64,000 nucleotides of DNA from the NCBI RefSeq assembly GCF_031755915.1, contig NC_083389.1, forward strand, positions 496,001 through 560,000. Reading direction: 5' to 3'. This document shows positions 1-11,289 of this stretch, piece after piece (position 1 is the first letter of the stretch; each line of letters opens with the position of its first letter). Position numbers and translations under genes: made by a program. Origin of the DNA: Ziziphus jujuba (taxonomy: Eukaryota; Streptophyta; Magnoliopsida; Rosales; Rhamnaceae). The notes beneath the pieces were generated by a model, which saw nothing but the letters and a program-made list of their open reading frames with translations, ran no database searches and was not told the origin of the DNA.

Positions 1-292
1 GAAAAAAGTAATAAAGAAAAAAAAAGTAGAAAAAAAGCTCGAATTTAGTCAATCAAACAATATAAGTAAAAGAAAAAAGCTTAATCCCTCTTTTTATTTG
101 GTCATAGAAATCCAACTAACCCTCATTACCCTTAATGGTAATACCCAAAATCGAATGTAAGAATAACAAATTAAAAGAGAATATCAGATAAAAGACTTTA
201 CAGACCTCTCTACAAGTGGTCTCCACCTTCATTATTTATATATTTCTTATATATTTCATTTTGACATATTTCATTAATTTTTCATTAATTGA

Positions 293-1424
293 CTACCATT
301 TGGTATTAAGGGTAAGTTTTGTAAAAATCCTCGCTTTCTTTGAAGTATCATGAATAGTTCCTGTAGGCTGAGCGCCTTTTTCAAGGAAATATAGAATAGC
401 AGGAACATTTAAATAAGTTTGATTCTTTATCGGGTCATAAAAACCCACTTTTTGAAGATCTCTTCCTTCTCTTATTTATCGAACATCAATTGCAATGATT
501 CAATAAATGGCTCATTGGGATAGATGAACAATACCCCCACAAGAAACATATACGAAGTTTTCTCCTAGTACAACTCAAGAAAATTGGAAATTATATCTAT
601 GTATTGAATGAGAATGTCAAATATATCCATAAAATCATCAAATCAACTAGACTATGATTTAAATACTTATTCTTTCCCCCACCAAAAAAATTATTCATAT
701 TTACACTTTGCACTCTCATAACTCAGGTTGGATAACTCTCAAATAACTCAAGGAAACCTTTTAAGCATTTCATTTATTGAGTGGTCTCTAACCCCCCTTT
801 TGTCTGTCTCTTTTGATTCTGCACTTTGATCTAGTTGTTGAGACAATCGAAAATGGTATTTCCTTGTTCCAGGATCCTTTATCTTTGTGTTGAATCATTG
901 GGTTTAGACATTACTCCAGTGATCTTGAATCATATCAAAATGTCAGCAACATACCTTTTTTTTTATGATTTCTTTCTATCAAATAATCATACGACTAAGT
1001 GATTCTTGTGTAATACACTTTTGATTTGATCGAAAAGGTTTTGCCAATTCCAAAAAATTTGACTTTTGAATTTGAAACTTGCTTGACTTGGATCCTTTCG
1101 ATTTATATATGGAAAACAAATTTACAAATATATTTACGAAGTTGTCCCAATTTATTGATTCATACTAACCCTAGATTCTTGCCTTCGAGAAATAGATCAA
1201 TGCTTTTTATTCAAGCTCCATCATGTACGATTTACATCACCCAAACAAAAAAAAAAACTGAGAGTTCTATTGAAACAAAAGAAATGATGTCGAGTCAAGA
1301 GCATTCTCATTCCTCTATAATTCTTGTCTAATAAAAAATGGTGGATGTAAGAATCCATAACGGATCGTGTCCTTCAAGTCGCACGTTGCTTTCTACCACA
1401 TCATTTTAAACAAAGTTTTACCAT
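293..1424 (-). pseudogene. rps16: plastid rps16 pseudogene (ribosomal protein S16), two exons and group II intron
   Basis: S16 is a small-subunit protein of the plastid ribosome. Exon 1 (about 1384-1424) reads MVKLCLK and then a TGA at 1401-1403. The plastid gene has arginine codons at positions 5 and 8, and both changes are C-to-T. Exon 2 (293 to about 510) shows recognisable [24 protein letters not shown] and a C-terminal LNTKW before TAG. A TAA at 476-478 directly follows IAIDVR. The intron between them (about 511-1383) is typical AT-rich group II intron sequence and codes for nothing I recognise. The orientation matches the neighbouring trnQ, as in plastid genomes. The gene is clearly dead. 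Confidence 0.9.
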
Positions 1425-2331
1425 AACATTCCTTTAGTTTGGAACCAGTATGTAATTGATTCAATTATGGAATCATGAATAGTCATTTGCTCGGTCGGTA
1501 CATAGTAATCTATACTTTTTCTTTCTATATGAAATATGAATGGCTACGTTCTAACGAATTCTCAGAACAAATTCAATTTAATCCCCAACACCCAATACAT
1601 ATATTTATTTTAACATATATTTTATTTCATTATTTATTTATTTAATATATTGAAATATAAATACCACGAATAGCACGAATCAAATAAAAAATTTCTTTTA
1701 GAATCTGCACCATCAAGTAACTTGATAGTGATAGGATAAATTTACCAATTCACACTTCTTAGAGTACTATGAACTCATAAGAAATCATCAAAAAGATTTT
1801 AGTGATTAAAAATTTTCCGAACTCGAGATCATTATTTGAATAACATTTAAAGTAAGGACCACATTTTAGCATCCTAAGAGAAATCCATATTTGAATTAAA
1901 CCATCAACGATTAAAAAACTAGATAGCTAAAAAATCCAATTTATTTTTTTAGTGAACTAGTGGATAAAGACTGGTCTAAGGTAAGGTTGTTGTTTTTTCA
2001 TACTGATTTCTAAAATTGGAATCAAAATAACAATAATACCCCTATACAGATAGACAAAAAAATTGTTACTGAAAGGAATTATAGATATTTTATGTTAAAT
2101 ATTTAACATTTAGGGACCATAAATGGATCCAATTATATCTACGTATAATTTGAACACGATTCAATTTGTGAAAAAGATATGATTCAGAGAAGAATTATTA
2201 AGAATACTAATAAAAATTTTACAATCCAATATTATACTCTTAAACATAAATGTATTTTATTTTAAAAGACAATCTTTTTTCTGATATATAGCATTATATA
2301 TATTACAATGCTATAATGGGTTAGGCATGCT
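1425..2331. other. rps16-trnQ plastid intergenic spacer
   Basis: AT-rich spacer between the rps16 and trnQ remnants. I see no coding potential and no sequence unrelated to plastid spacer. Short A/T homopolymers dominate. Confidence 0.7.
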
Positions 2332-2403
2332 CTAGGATGGAAGGATTTGAACCTCTAAATAGTGGGACTAAAACCCGTTGCCTTACCACTTGGCCACGCC
2401 CCA
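2332..2403 (-). tRNA. trnQ-UUG: plastid-derived trnQ-UUG, decayed
   Basis: All 72 positions of plastid tRNA-Gln(UUG) can be aligned on the minus strand. Against the consensus I know there are about seven substitutions, all C-to-T or G-to-A, including the TTCGAA of the T arm becoming TTTGAA. Several stem pairs are weakened, so the copy is probably non-functional in the nucleus. It sits at its normal place between rps16 and psbK. Confidence 0.9.
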
Positions 2404-2764
2404 TTTCTATTCGAACCTAATGAACACTAATATTGATATTGGTTGTTCGTCAACTCCAGTACAAATATCTATAAAATATATAGATTGTTGCTAGAATTTT
2501 AATATGTGTCGATATAGAATTAAATTGAATTTATTGATCATTACATAGAGTTCAATTAAGATATAGATATTGAATTTATTGATTTATTCTATTCGCTTTT
2601 GATTTGAGAATTTAAGGATTCTCATTGGGGAAGTTCAAATCAAAGAAGGTTTTTGGGGTCTATCTTATTTAGTTTTATTCATTTTCCCTTCCATTAATAA
2701 CTAAACTTATTAATAACTCAATCAAAATAATAAAATTATCTTCAATAACAAAAATAACAAAATA
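2404..2764. other. trnQ-psbK spacer with the lost psbK N-terminus
   Basis: AT-rich plastid spacer. The start codon and about the first 14 codons expected for psbK cannot be recognised just before 2765, where repetitive AATAACAAAA-like sequence stands instead. I see no other feature. Confidence 0.6.
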
Positions 2765-2911
2765 TCTGCCCTTTATTCAAATGTTTTTTTCTTCGCCAAA
2801 TTACCAGAGGCCTACACTTTTTTGAATCCAATCGTAAAAGTTATGCCAGTAATACCTGCGCTATTTTTTCTCTTAGCCTTTGTTTGGCATGCTGCTGTAA
2901 GTTTTCAATGA
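2765..2911 (+). pseudogene. psbK: plastid psbK pseudogene (photosystem II subunit K), 5' truncated
   Basis: PsbK is a small single-span subunit of the photosystem II core. The frame reads SALYS, then [17 protein letters not shown], then the hydrophobic span [17 protein letters not shown], and ends at TGA (2909-2911). This matches the last three quarters of PsbK, including the mature N-terminus KLPEAY. The propeptide and start codon are missing. The usual terminal arginine codon reads CAA (a G-to-A change). The next gene is psbI, as in plastids. Confidence 0.9.
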
Positions 2912-3334
2912 GATCTTTAATAACATCCTAGCCAAATTCATGATTGATTTGAAAAAAATAAAATGAAAATTCTAACATAATGCTTTGTAAGATTAGATAG
3001 GTTTTATAGTATGAACTCTTGATTCCAATATTGAAATTTTTGTACAGCCACAAGAAATTTGGATCAACCCATTTCCTTATTATGACCTTTTTTCCATTGA
3101 AAGGCCTTATTGGAGTACTCACAATGTCAAATTGTGGGTATGAAAGAAAATTTTTGGTAATGAAAAACTCCACTTATCCACTTATATTATAAATATTACA
3201 AATTTCTATTTGAAAAAGAAAAAAACTTTATTTCTTGGTGTCAAAATACAAAATAAAGAGTAGGGTATGCGGTCTAAAATAAAATAGCAAATCTATTCTC
3301 TTTTTTCCCTAAAAAGAATTTTGGAGATTGTGTA
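2912..3334. other. psbK-psbI plastid spacer
   Basis: AT-rich intergenic plastid sequence. Nothing coding is recognisable on either strand. Confidence 0.65.
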
Positions 3335-3484
3335 ATGCTTACTCTCAAACTATTTGTCTACATGGTAGTAATATTCTTTGTTTCGCTCTTTATCTTTGGA
3401 TTCCCATCTAACGACCTAGGGTGTAATCTTGGTAGTAATATTCTTTGTTTCTTCCTTGATTTTAAAACGTTCTTAGCTTCGTAG
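3335..3484 (+). pseudogene. psbI: plastid psbI copy with an altered, extended C-terminus
   Basis: PsbI is a 36-residue single-span photosystem II subunit. Here the ATG is present and the frame reads [19 protein letters not shown], then [14 protein letters not shown], close to normal PsbI. After about 33 residues it departs from the family. A 21-bp copy of bases 3364-3384 stands at 3431-3451 and replaces the normal PGREE end, so the frame runs on to TAG at 3482-3484 (49 codons). It is an open frame but not a normal PsbI, and no plastid promoter would be active in the nucleus. Confidence 0.85.
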
Positions 3485-3550
3485 GATTTTATCTATTCCA
3501 CACTGAACTCGCAAGAAATTTGAAAGAAAAGAACAAGACATCGATGAAAA

Positions 3551-3639
3551 CAGAAAGAGAGGGATTCAAACCCTCGATAAGAAAAACCTATACAACGGAT
3601 TAGCAATCTGATGCTTTCGTCCACTAAGCCATCTCGTCC
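3551..3639 (-). tRNA. trnS-GCU: plastid-derived trnS-GCU, decayed
   Basis: The minus strand aligns over its length with plastid tRNA-Ser(GCU). The anticodon region reads GATTGCTAATCCG, and the long variable arm and the 3' TCGAA-type T loop (mutated to TTTGAA) are present. An extra base lies near the 5' acceptor end, and several CG pairs have become TG or CA. The flanks (psbI and trnG) match plastid order. Confidence 0.88.
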
Positions 3640-4688
3640 CCAATTGAAAGGAGGTAATTACTATGTTACATCACAAAAATAAGGCTTGAAAAAAGCCCTT
3701 CTTCTTTTTTTTTTAGTGTTTTTTATATTTTTTATTATTTATTATTTTATTATATATAATATATATGCAATAGTTTATATAATAGATATGGAATTATAAT
3801 AATAAAGAATCAAATTCCATTTAGACCATTTAGATAAAATAAATGCATTTATATTATATAATTAGATTATACAAAATGTATGCATATATGTTATATATAA
3901 TTCTATAATCATATAACATATGTATAAAGATATAACATATATGTATAAAGAAAAGACTTTAAAGTGATATCAACAATCCAATCTACACAATCTACAATAG
4001 TCCAATATATAAATCCACTATAAATGAAATAAATATAAAAAATCCAATATAAATCAAATCTAAAAATGGAATCTATATTTGTTAATATGTTTAACATAGA
4101 TTTTTTAGATTTTTTGAATAGATTTATATAATTAATATATGTTTAATAGATATATTTGGTATTTTATATAATATATAAGTAGAAAAAATAATATATAAAA
4201 AGAAAAAAGAAAAAATAGAAATAATGAGAAAAATATATATATATTAATAATAACAATAATAAAAAAACTTCTTTGAGTTCATCCGAAAGGGCCCTTTATT
4301 TCCATGGCTTGGCCTGGTCAGTACCTAGCCAGGCTGGACCTCTTTTGTTTTGTTCAATCATAATAAGATAAAATGATTTATTTAATTTGAAAAAAATTAA
4401 TTTGAAACCAAAACAAAATGGCTTGTTATTGAAACAACAAAAGTCATAAAAGACCTATTTTGATATAGAATCAAAGCGAGATTTTAAATCTTCTTCATTT
4501 TCTTTTTTTTTTTTTTTTTTTTGTTACTGAGGTTTTACTGAAATAAAAAATAAAATAAAAATATGTATATAATAAGAAACGGAACTATGGATTCATGCAC
4601 AATGCATTTTTTTCTGATCATATCTTTTGATTGCACCTCAGTTTCTTGTTCGACAAAAAGTCCATTTATATACAATAATCGGATTGGA
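3640..4688. other. trnS-trnG plastid spacer, extremely AT-rich
   Basis: About 1 kb of TATA- and poly(T)-rich sequence, including a long T run near 4500-4522. Plastid trnS-trnG spacers are typically like this. No genes are recognised. Confidence 0.7.
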
Positions 4689-5461
4689 ACGGGTATAGTT
4701 TAGTGGTAAAAGTGCGATTTGTTCTATTAAACCCCGAATAGTTAAAGGATCTCTCGGTTTGATTAATATTCCATTCCGAGCAAAAACTTTATGTCTTAAA
4801 TTGATTAAATCATTTACCTTTCAATGAAAAATTCGAGGAAGAATATATATTCTCATGATTTGTATCCAAGAGTCAATTAGAAATTGAAAAATTGGATTGC
4901 AAAATTACGAAACATAATTTTTTCTTTTTTATTGGATCAATCAATATTTCCAATTGAATGAGTATGGGTAAAGGGTCGATGGATAAAGATAGAAAGTGTA
5001 TTTCTAATCATAACTAAATCTTTAATTTTTCTTTTTTGTATAGGGAAAATTGAAACAAAATAGCTAATTAAACAATGACTTTGATTTAATAGAGACATTG
5101 AAAAATTGTTTTACCTCAATGGAAACAAAATCCTTTTCCTAAAGATTCTTTCAAATAGAAATAGAGAACGAAGTAACTAGAAAGACTGTTATAATCCCCT
5201 CTTCTGTACAAGGATCGTCTAAAACATAGGTAATTTTGAATGCATTCAGACCGAAAAGCTGACATAGATATTATGGGTCGATTTTTTTTTTTTTTATTTC
5301 ATTGATATCTGGAAATTTATTTATCTTCCGTAAAGAAGCTAAATGAAACCAAAGTTTCGCGTTCGGTTTTGAATTAGAGACGTTAACAATGATGAATCTA
5401 TGTCGACTATAACCTCTAGTCTTCCAAGCTAACGATGCTGGTTTGATTCTCGCTACCCGCT
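4689..5461 (+). tRNA. trnG-UCC: plastid-derived trnG-UCC with group II intron, decayed
   Basis: Exon 1 (4689-4711) reads gggtatagtttagtggtaaa plus flanking bases, followed by a GTGCG group II 5' splice motif. Exon 2 (about 5413-5461) contains ccaagctaacgatgctgg and ends ctacccgct, pairing with exon 1. The intron of about 700 bp has the expected plastid sequence. The first exon base and T-loop bases show G-to-A and C-to-T changes. It is the last recognisable plastid gene of NUPT A; the 245 bp after it are spacer. Confidence 0.88.
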
Positions 5462-5706
5462 TTTGCTTACTTTCTTTTATCTCTATTCAATATTTTTCAA
5501 CATTTTTTTCTATAGTCAAAACCTATAAATCTATATATCTAATATATATTTATATATTTTGATATGTATTAAAATATCAAATTTCTAAGAAATATGTTTT
5601 ATAGAAATATAAAAAAAATGAATATAATTAACGTTGTGCATAGTTGAACAAGCAATTCCAAAATTGTTTCACATATTCGTTTCGTCCGAATAATAAATGT
5701 GAACAG

Positions 5707-5789
5707 AACCCTAAACCCTAAACCCTAACCCTAAACCCTAACCCTAAACCCTAAACCCTAAACCCTAAACCCTAAACCCTAAACCCTAA
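5707..5789. repeat. interstitial telomeric repeat (CCCTAAA)n
   Basis: Twelve tandem units of the plant telomere repeat on the C-rich strand. Nine are full CCCTAAA, two are CCCTAA variants, and a last CCCTAA ends the tract. It sits exactly between plastid spacer and a Ty3/gypsy fragment. Confidence 0.97.
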
Positions 5790-5895
5790 TAGGTCAGTAT
5801 AGTGTTAGTGCCGCATTTCATGTCGCTGATTTAACTCCTTTTGCTGCAAGTGATGATATTGATTTGTGGACAAATCCTTTTCAAGAGGAGGGCAA
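5790..5895 (+). pseudogene. Ty3/gypsy integrase C-terminal remnant (element Z)
   Basis: The frame reads [16 protein letters not shown] and then [11 protein letters not shown], the end of the integrase-containing polyprotein seen in the other copies of the window. The polypurine tract aagaggagggcaa overlaps the QEEG codons and abuts the LTR at 5896. Translation continues into the LTR to a stop at 6080-6082 ([14 protein letters not shown]). Everything upstream of the C-terminus was lost where the telomeric repeat now stands. Confidence 0.85.
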
Positions 5896-7005
5896 TGATG
5901 TGATTATGCCTGAGCCCGCTCAACTGATAACCCGCTGGGGTGTTGAACCGACACGGATGAAGACTAGGTCAATCACAAGAGCTCAAATTAAGAGATTTAA
6001 GGACAACCTGGGAGCATTTATATGGGGGGTAGTCAATCTCAATGGAGCTTTTCCATACTTGAAGATACAAAGCCTATTCTAAGCATCCAAGTGGTGGAAG
6101 CCGATACGAACCCAGGTAGCAGTTTTGGTGCAAATATGGACAACGGGCAGCATGGAATGGTTCCAACTCTTTATGGATTAAATACATATGTCTAAGAGGA
6201 TATGGAATCAGGTCAATCCAACTTCAAAGGCATTCAAAAAGGGATTGTACAGACAGCTTCAAATTTGGCCTTTTTTTACTGTATTTTGTGCTGGCTTTAC
6301 TGTATTTTGCTGAGTTAGCTTTTTCTTCCTCTTCCAAGCATGGGCAACGTGTGGGACTTCATATTCAGCTTATTTTGCATCCTACAAAGCATATTGTAGC
6401 TGATTTGGAGCTCAATTTGGTCAAAGATTGGTCAAAGTCAACATAGTCAAAAAGCTAGTATTATAGTTTCCTAATTTGATTCTACATTTTGTTTTAGGAA
6501 AGACCCATTTCTTTTTAGTTTTTATTTATTTATTTTCCGGAACAATAAGCTTAGGAAAGTTAATATTTTATTATTTTCATTGTAAATTAATTAATTCCTA
6601 ATTCAAAATAAGGAGATTAATTAATCCAAATTAAATTAGTAAAGGAGTTAAAATTTCGACCACCATAAGAAACTACTTTGTATAGCCGATTTTCCCTTTG
6701 TTTTTAGGGTTTTATTTCATGGCTTTGTAGCCTATTTAAAGGCTTGTTCTTCAATAAAAAAAAAGCTTGAATTTTATACAGAAAATTATTTGTGAGATTG
6801 AATTCTCTTTTTTCTTTTGAACACCTAAAACACCATTTGTGAATGAGTGTTTTGGTTTTGACTTATCAATAGAATTTCCATCACCTATTGTGGTGTCTTC
6901 ATTATATACCAAGGTTTCTAATCACAGGTTGGTTAGGGGTTAAGGTGACCATTAGAACTTGGACATAATTAGATCCGGGCTAATATAATATGGGTTTAGG
7001 AGCAG
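5896..7005 (+). mobile_element. 3' LTR of element Z, last ~27 bp missing
   Basis: It starts TGATGTGATT directly after the polypurine tract. It contains the coding tail of the polyprotein, a CCTATTTAAAGGC TATA-type promoter core (about 6729) and the usual end region up to GGGTTTAGGAGCAGG. The normal end GTCGTCCTAGG...GTATCA is absent. The sequence passes straight into the next LTR through a shared CAGG, as expected for a short deletion between two CAGG repeats. Confidence 0.85.
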
Positions 7006-8080
7006 GCCGATCACTAAGGCTCAAACTAAGAAGTTTAAGGAAAATATTGCTGCTTTTATCCAGGGAATAACTCATACTCAAAAGGGCTTGTCCATATCCG
7101 CAGAGCCAAGACCTATCCTAAGCATCCAAGTGGTGGAAGCCGATACAGACCTGGGTAGCGATTTTGGTGCAAATATGGACACCGCGCAGCATGAAATGGT
7201 TCCAAATCTTTATGGATTCAATACATATGTCTAGTAGGATATGGAATCAAGTCAATGCAGCTTCAAAGGCATTCAGAAAGGGGTTGTACGGACAGCTTCA
7301 AATTTGGCCTGTTTTTTACTGTATTTTGTGCAGGCTTTACTGTATTTTGCTGAGTTGGCTTTTTCTCTTTCTTCCAAGCAAAGGCAACGTGTGGGACTTC
7401 ATGGTCAGCTTATTTGGCATCCTAAAAAGCACATTGAAGTTTATTTGAAGCTCAAATTGGTCAAAGAATGGTCAAGTAAACTTAGTCAAAAAGCTAGTAT
7501 TTTAGTTTCCTAATTTGATTTTGACTTTTTGTTTAAGGAAATTAGTCTTTTAATTGGATTTTGATTTATTTATTTGTTAAAAAATAAGTTTAGGAAAGTT
7601 ATCATTTTAGTATTTCAATTGTAAATTAATTAATTCCTAATTCAAAATAAAGAAATTAATTCATCCAAATTAGTTTAGGAAACTAGGAAAAATTAGGCAC
7701 TTTCCTTTTCTCTACTTTTCTTTTCTCCACACTTTGAGTTCGGTTTTGAATTAAATTTTTTTAGGGTTTTTGCTTTGTAATCTTAGCCTATTTAAAGGCA
7801 TATTTTCAAAGAGAAATCAAGCTTGAATTTTATATAGAGAATTAATTGTGAGAGTGAATTCTCTTTGTTCTCTTTGAACACCTAAACACCATTAGTGAAT
7901 GAGTGTTTTAGTTTGACTTATAAATAGGACATCCATGACCTATTGTGGCATCTTCATTATATACAAAGATTTCTAATCATAGGCTGGTTAGGGGTTAAGG
8001 TGACCATTAGAACTTGAACATAATTAGATCCGGACTAATATAATACGGGTTTAGGAGCGGATCGTCCTAGGTTCGTATCA
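7006..8080 (+). mobile_element. 5' LTR of element A, first ~70 bp missing
   Basis: It begins at CCGATCACTAAGG, internal to the LTR consensus, and ends CGTCCTAGGTTCGTATCA. Two bases later comes the primer site, so this end is authentic. The TATA-type core ctatttaaaggc is at about 7788. Confidence 0.85.
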
Positions 8081-9229
8081 TTTGGTATCAGAGCCAAATT
8101 TTGTTCAGGTTTGATCTATCTTTATTTGCTTTATTTGTTTTTATGTTATTCTGCAATTTTAGCATTAGGTTAAGGTTGCATCCATCCCATACACGTTCTG
8201 CATCTTAAAAAATAAAAATAAAAATATTTCATTCCTAGTTGAATTAGGATTTCCTAGTTTTAACGTATTTTTTGTTTCCTAGTTTGTTGGTTGTCTTTCA
8301 TCATTGTTCTTTTAATTTGGTTATTGTTGATTTTCTTTGCTGTTTTAGTCTTGAATATTTTCATTCATCTATTAAAAAAAAAAAAAAAAAGAGTTCAATG
8401 CAACATTGAAAAAAAAAAAAAAACAAATCGCACAATTTGAATTTTTTATTGGGAGGTCATGGGTTTAGTGTTTGTTTTGGAGTTGGAATTGCAATTTTGG
8501 TGATTTTTCTTGCTACTTCAGTTGTTTATGTTCTATGAGTGAAAAAGAAAAAAAAAAAAAAAGAAGAGGTAAAGCCGAATTAAAAAAAACATTTCGGGTT
8601 TGTTGAATTTGGTGTTGAAATTTGAGTTTGGGAACTTGTTTGATTTGGAGATTTGATTTGTGATATTTTGATTTTCTGGAGAATTATTTTGTTGGATATT
8701 TGAATTTTGGGTGCTTAAATTATTTGGATTAAAATTAGTTAAAGGATTTGATACAAAACTTGAATTACAAGAACAACAACCAACACTTTTCTATATTTTT
8801 GTTCTCTTTGATTCTTGTTCGTATTTGAATTTATTTTTCTAGAATTTTATTCTTGAACTCATTGTCTATTATCATCTGGTCCAGATCTTCAAAATTCCTA
8901 AGTTTTCTCATTAATTTGCTTTATTTCAGCTAGAAAAGCCTAAAACTAGGTTTTGTTGAATTCTTCGGTATTGCCTACTTTTTGCTAATGTTTTGTTGAT
9001 AAGTTTAATTAAAACATACTTGTGATCTAATTGCTGTTTTTTGGGTGTTTTAATTAGAATTTTGAGATAATTCATTGAGAGGAAAAAGGCAAGAGAGTGT
9101 GAGCACAAAAGAAGGTTAAAAGCCAAAATTAGTGTGCAAACATGAGTGTCGAGTTCTTATATCGAGTGAAACACATGAGGGAGTGAACCTGGTGAGAATT
9201 TATTTTATTTATGTATTATTCATACTAAC
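8081..9229 (+). other. element A primer-binding site and untranslated leader
   Basis: TGGTATCAGAGC at 8083-8094, two bases after the LTR, matches the 3' end of initiator Met-tRNA used by many plant LTR elements. The remaining 1.1 kb is AT-rich leader with poly(A) runs near 8380-8420 and 8550. It is clearly homologous to the leaders of elements B, C and E and has no conserved frame. Confidence 0.85.
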
Positions 9230-11289
9230 ATGGCAGATTCAAGGGTGAGAAGAGGAGATCCACCTTTGAGAATTAATGAAGAGGAGTCCGTAGGATTTAA
9301 AGGTGATTTCCGAGCTACAAGGAGCGGTGAGCAAACGGACATGAGGGCTATATTGGAGCAATTACAGCAGATGCCTGATTTGACCCATTAAATCAAAAGA
9401 TGGACAGGTTAGAAACATCCCAAGGAGTGCCCAATATAAGGTTAGATGCTCATGGAGGTCGAGGTCGAGGAGGCCGAGGGAGACCAAGAGAGGAATTCAG
9501 GGGAAGTAACTATGGAGATGACTTGGATGAGGGGCTTGATGAAAATTTTGAACTTCAAGAAAGGCTAATCCATGGGAGACCAGCAAGGAATGAAGATGAT
9601 GATCTTGGCAACATCAAGGTAAACATCCCACCATTCATGGGTAAAAGTGATCCGGAAGCATATTTCGAATGGGAAGAAAAAATGGAGATGATCTTTGATT
9701 GTCATAATTATTCGGAGGCTAAGAAGGTGAAATGGGCAACAATGGAGTTTGGCCATTATGCACTCCAATGGTGGACCAATGAGCAAAATACCCGAAGGAG
9801 AGTTGGTGATGACTTGATCACTACATGGCACCAAATGAAAGGAGCCATGAGGAAGCGATTTGTACCATCACATTATCATAGGTTACTGCATCAAAGGCTT
9901 CAATCTCTATCTCAAGGGAGTATGTCCGTGGAGGATTATTACAAGGAGATGGAGATGCTTATGATGAGGTTAAACATGAATGAGGATAGAGACGCAACCA
10001 TGGCAAGATTTCTTGGTGGCTTGAATTGTGAGATAGCCAACCAACTAGAATTGCAACAATATGTGGAATTGGACGAGATGTTGCATGTGGCTATTAAGTT
10101 GGAGCATCAATTCAAGAGGAAGGGTGTAGGCTCATGGTTAGGAGGAGTTTCCAACAGTGGAAGATCAATTCCAAGTGGCTGGAGAAACAATCCTACCTTT
10201 GAAAACAACCCAAAGCCAAAAGTGGGAGAAGAAAGTTCAAATCGGCCAAGGAAAGAGACTAGAACCGAATCTGTCCAAGCACATAAAAGTGAAGGTAAAT
10301 ATGATCCTAAGCCTTCTAAAAGTCATGAAATTGTGCGTTTTAAGTGCCAGGGACAATGACACATCACTAGCCAATGCCCAAATAGGAGGATTATGGTGTT
10401 GAAAGGTAATGGCGAACTAGAATCCAAAAGTGAAGAGAGTGATGCTGAAACTGAAATTGAAGATTGAGAAGTCAAAGATGATGAGCATGAGGAACCCGAA
10501 ACACTCCAACCTTCAAGGGATGACTTGAGCTTGGTTGCAAGGAGGTTCCTTACCGTATAGAAAGATAAGGAACAAATTCAAAGAGAAAACATCTTCCAAA
10601 CCCGATGCGAAATTCAAGGTAACATATGTAGTATGATTATAGATAGTGGAAGTTGTGCAAATGTAATTAGTAGCATGGTAGTTGATAAATTCGGCTTAAC
10701 AACTATTCAAAATCCAGAACCATATAGATTACAATGGCTAAATGATAGTGGTGAGATAAAAGTAAATAAACAAGCCAAAGTAAAATTCAGCATTGACACA
10801 TATGTGGATGTTGTATTGTGTGATGTTGTTCCTATGCATGTGGGTCGTATTTTGTTGGGTAGGCCATGGCAATTTGATAGAGATGCTATCCATTATGGTA
10901 GAGAGAATAGCATTGTATTTAAATTGGAAGGGAAAAAGTTTAAGCTTGAGCCATTAACTCCAAAGGAAGTATTTAGCTATCAACTTCAAATGCAACAAAT
11001 GAGGGAAGTCGAGAGGCTCAAGGAGAAGGCTAGTATGGCACCAAAGGTTCCACCATCCATTCAAGAGGCGAAAGATGAGTTTGCTGTCCAAGGTAAGTCC
11101 TCTAAAACCCGGGTTGAGTGGAAATATTTTAACAAACCCGAGAGAGAGAAAGTGAGAGAAAAAACCGAGTGTGAGAGAAAACAAATGCAAACCGTGAGTG
11201 GGAAAGAAAAAGAAAGGAAAGAGAAGAAAAATAAATTTTTTTATCTTAGCTTTGGTGATGTTAATAAAGTAATTATGAATAATAAATAA
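9230..11289 (+). pseudogene. element A gag and protease, broken
   Basis: Gag starts MADSRVRRGDPPLRINEEES at 9230. A frameshift before a TAA near 9390 separates this from the main gag frame (9400 on). That frame has the capsid motif PPFMGKSDPEAYFEWEEKMEM, then GHYALQWW, MRKRFVPSHYHR and VEDYYKEMEMLMMRLNMNED. The zinc knuckle starts CQGQ and is then cut by TGA (10357-10359) before SQCPNRR. TGA near 10467 and TAG near 10558 follow in the same frame. The retroviral-type aspartic protease with catalytic DSGS (IIDSGSCANVIS) begins at 10633 and runs into a charged linker ending TAA at 11289. RT should follow but is missing. Confidence 0.88.

Larger units (their letters stand above)
1..5706. other. 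NUPT A: plastid rps16-trnG segment in the nucleus
   Basis: A colinear plastid block with rps16 (minus), trnQ-UUG (minus), psbK (plus), psbI (plus), trnS-GCU (minus) and trnG-UCC (plus), in the order and orientation of the usual angiosperm large single-copy region. Every gene is degenerate, and most differences from the plastid consensus I know are C-to-T or G-to-A. That fits nuclear integration followed by deamination of methylated cytosine. The block continues past the left edge and stops at a telomeric repeat on the right. Bases 1-292 hold only AT-rich spacer downstream of rps16. Confidence 0.93.

Noticed and set aside
1026..1331. 101-codon open frame in NUPT A
   Set aside because: It lies in the rps16 group II intron remnant on the opposite strand, has no recognisable domain and is of a length expected by chance in AT-rich sequence.
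1..5706. Window being a chloroplast or mitochondrial genome
   Set aside because: Plastid genes are pseudogenes interrupted by nuclear-type LTR elements with target duplications. Plant mitochondria also carry plastid DNA, but not this density of full Ty3/gypsy elements or telomeric repeats.
5707..5789. A present-day chromosome end
   Set aside because: Only 83 bp, and followed by 58 kb of further sequence. It is interstitial.
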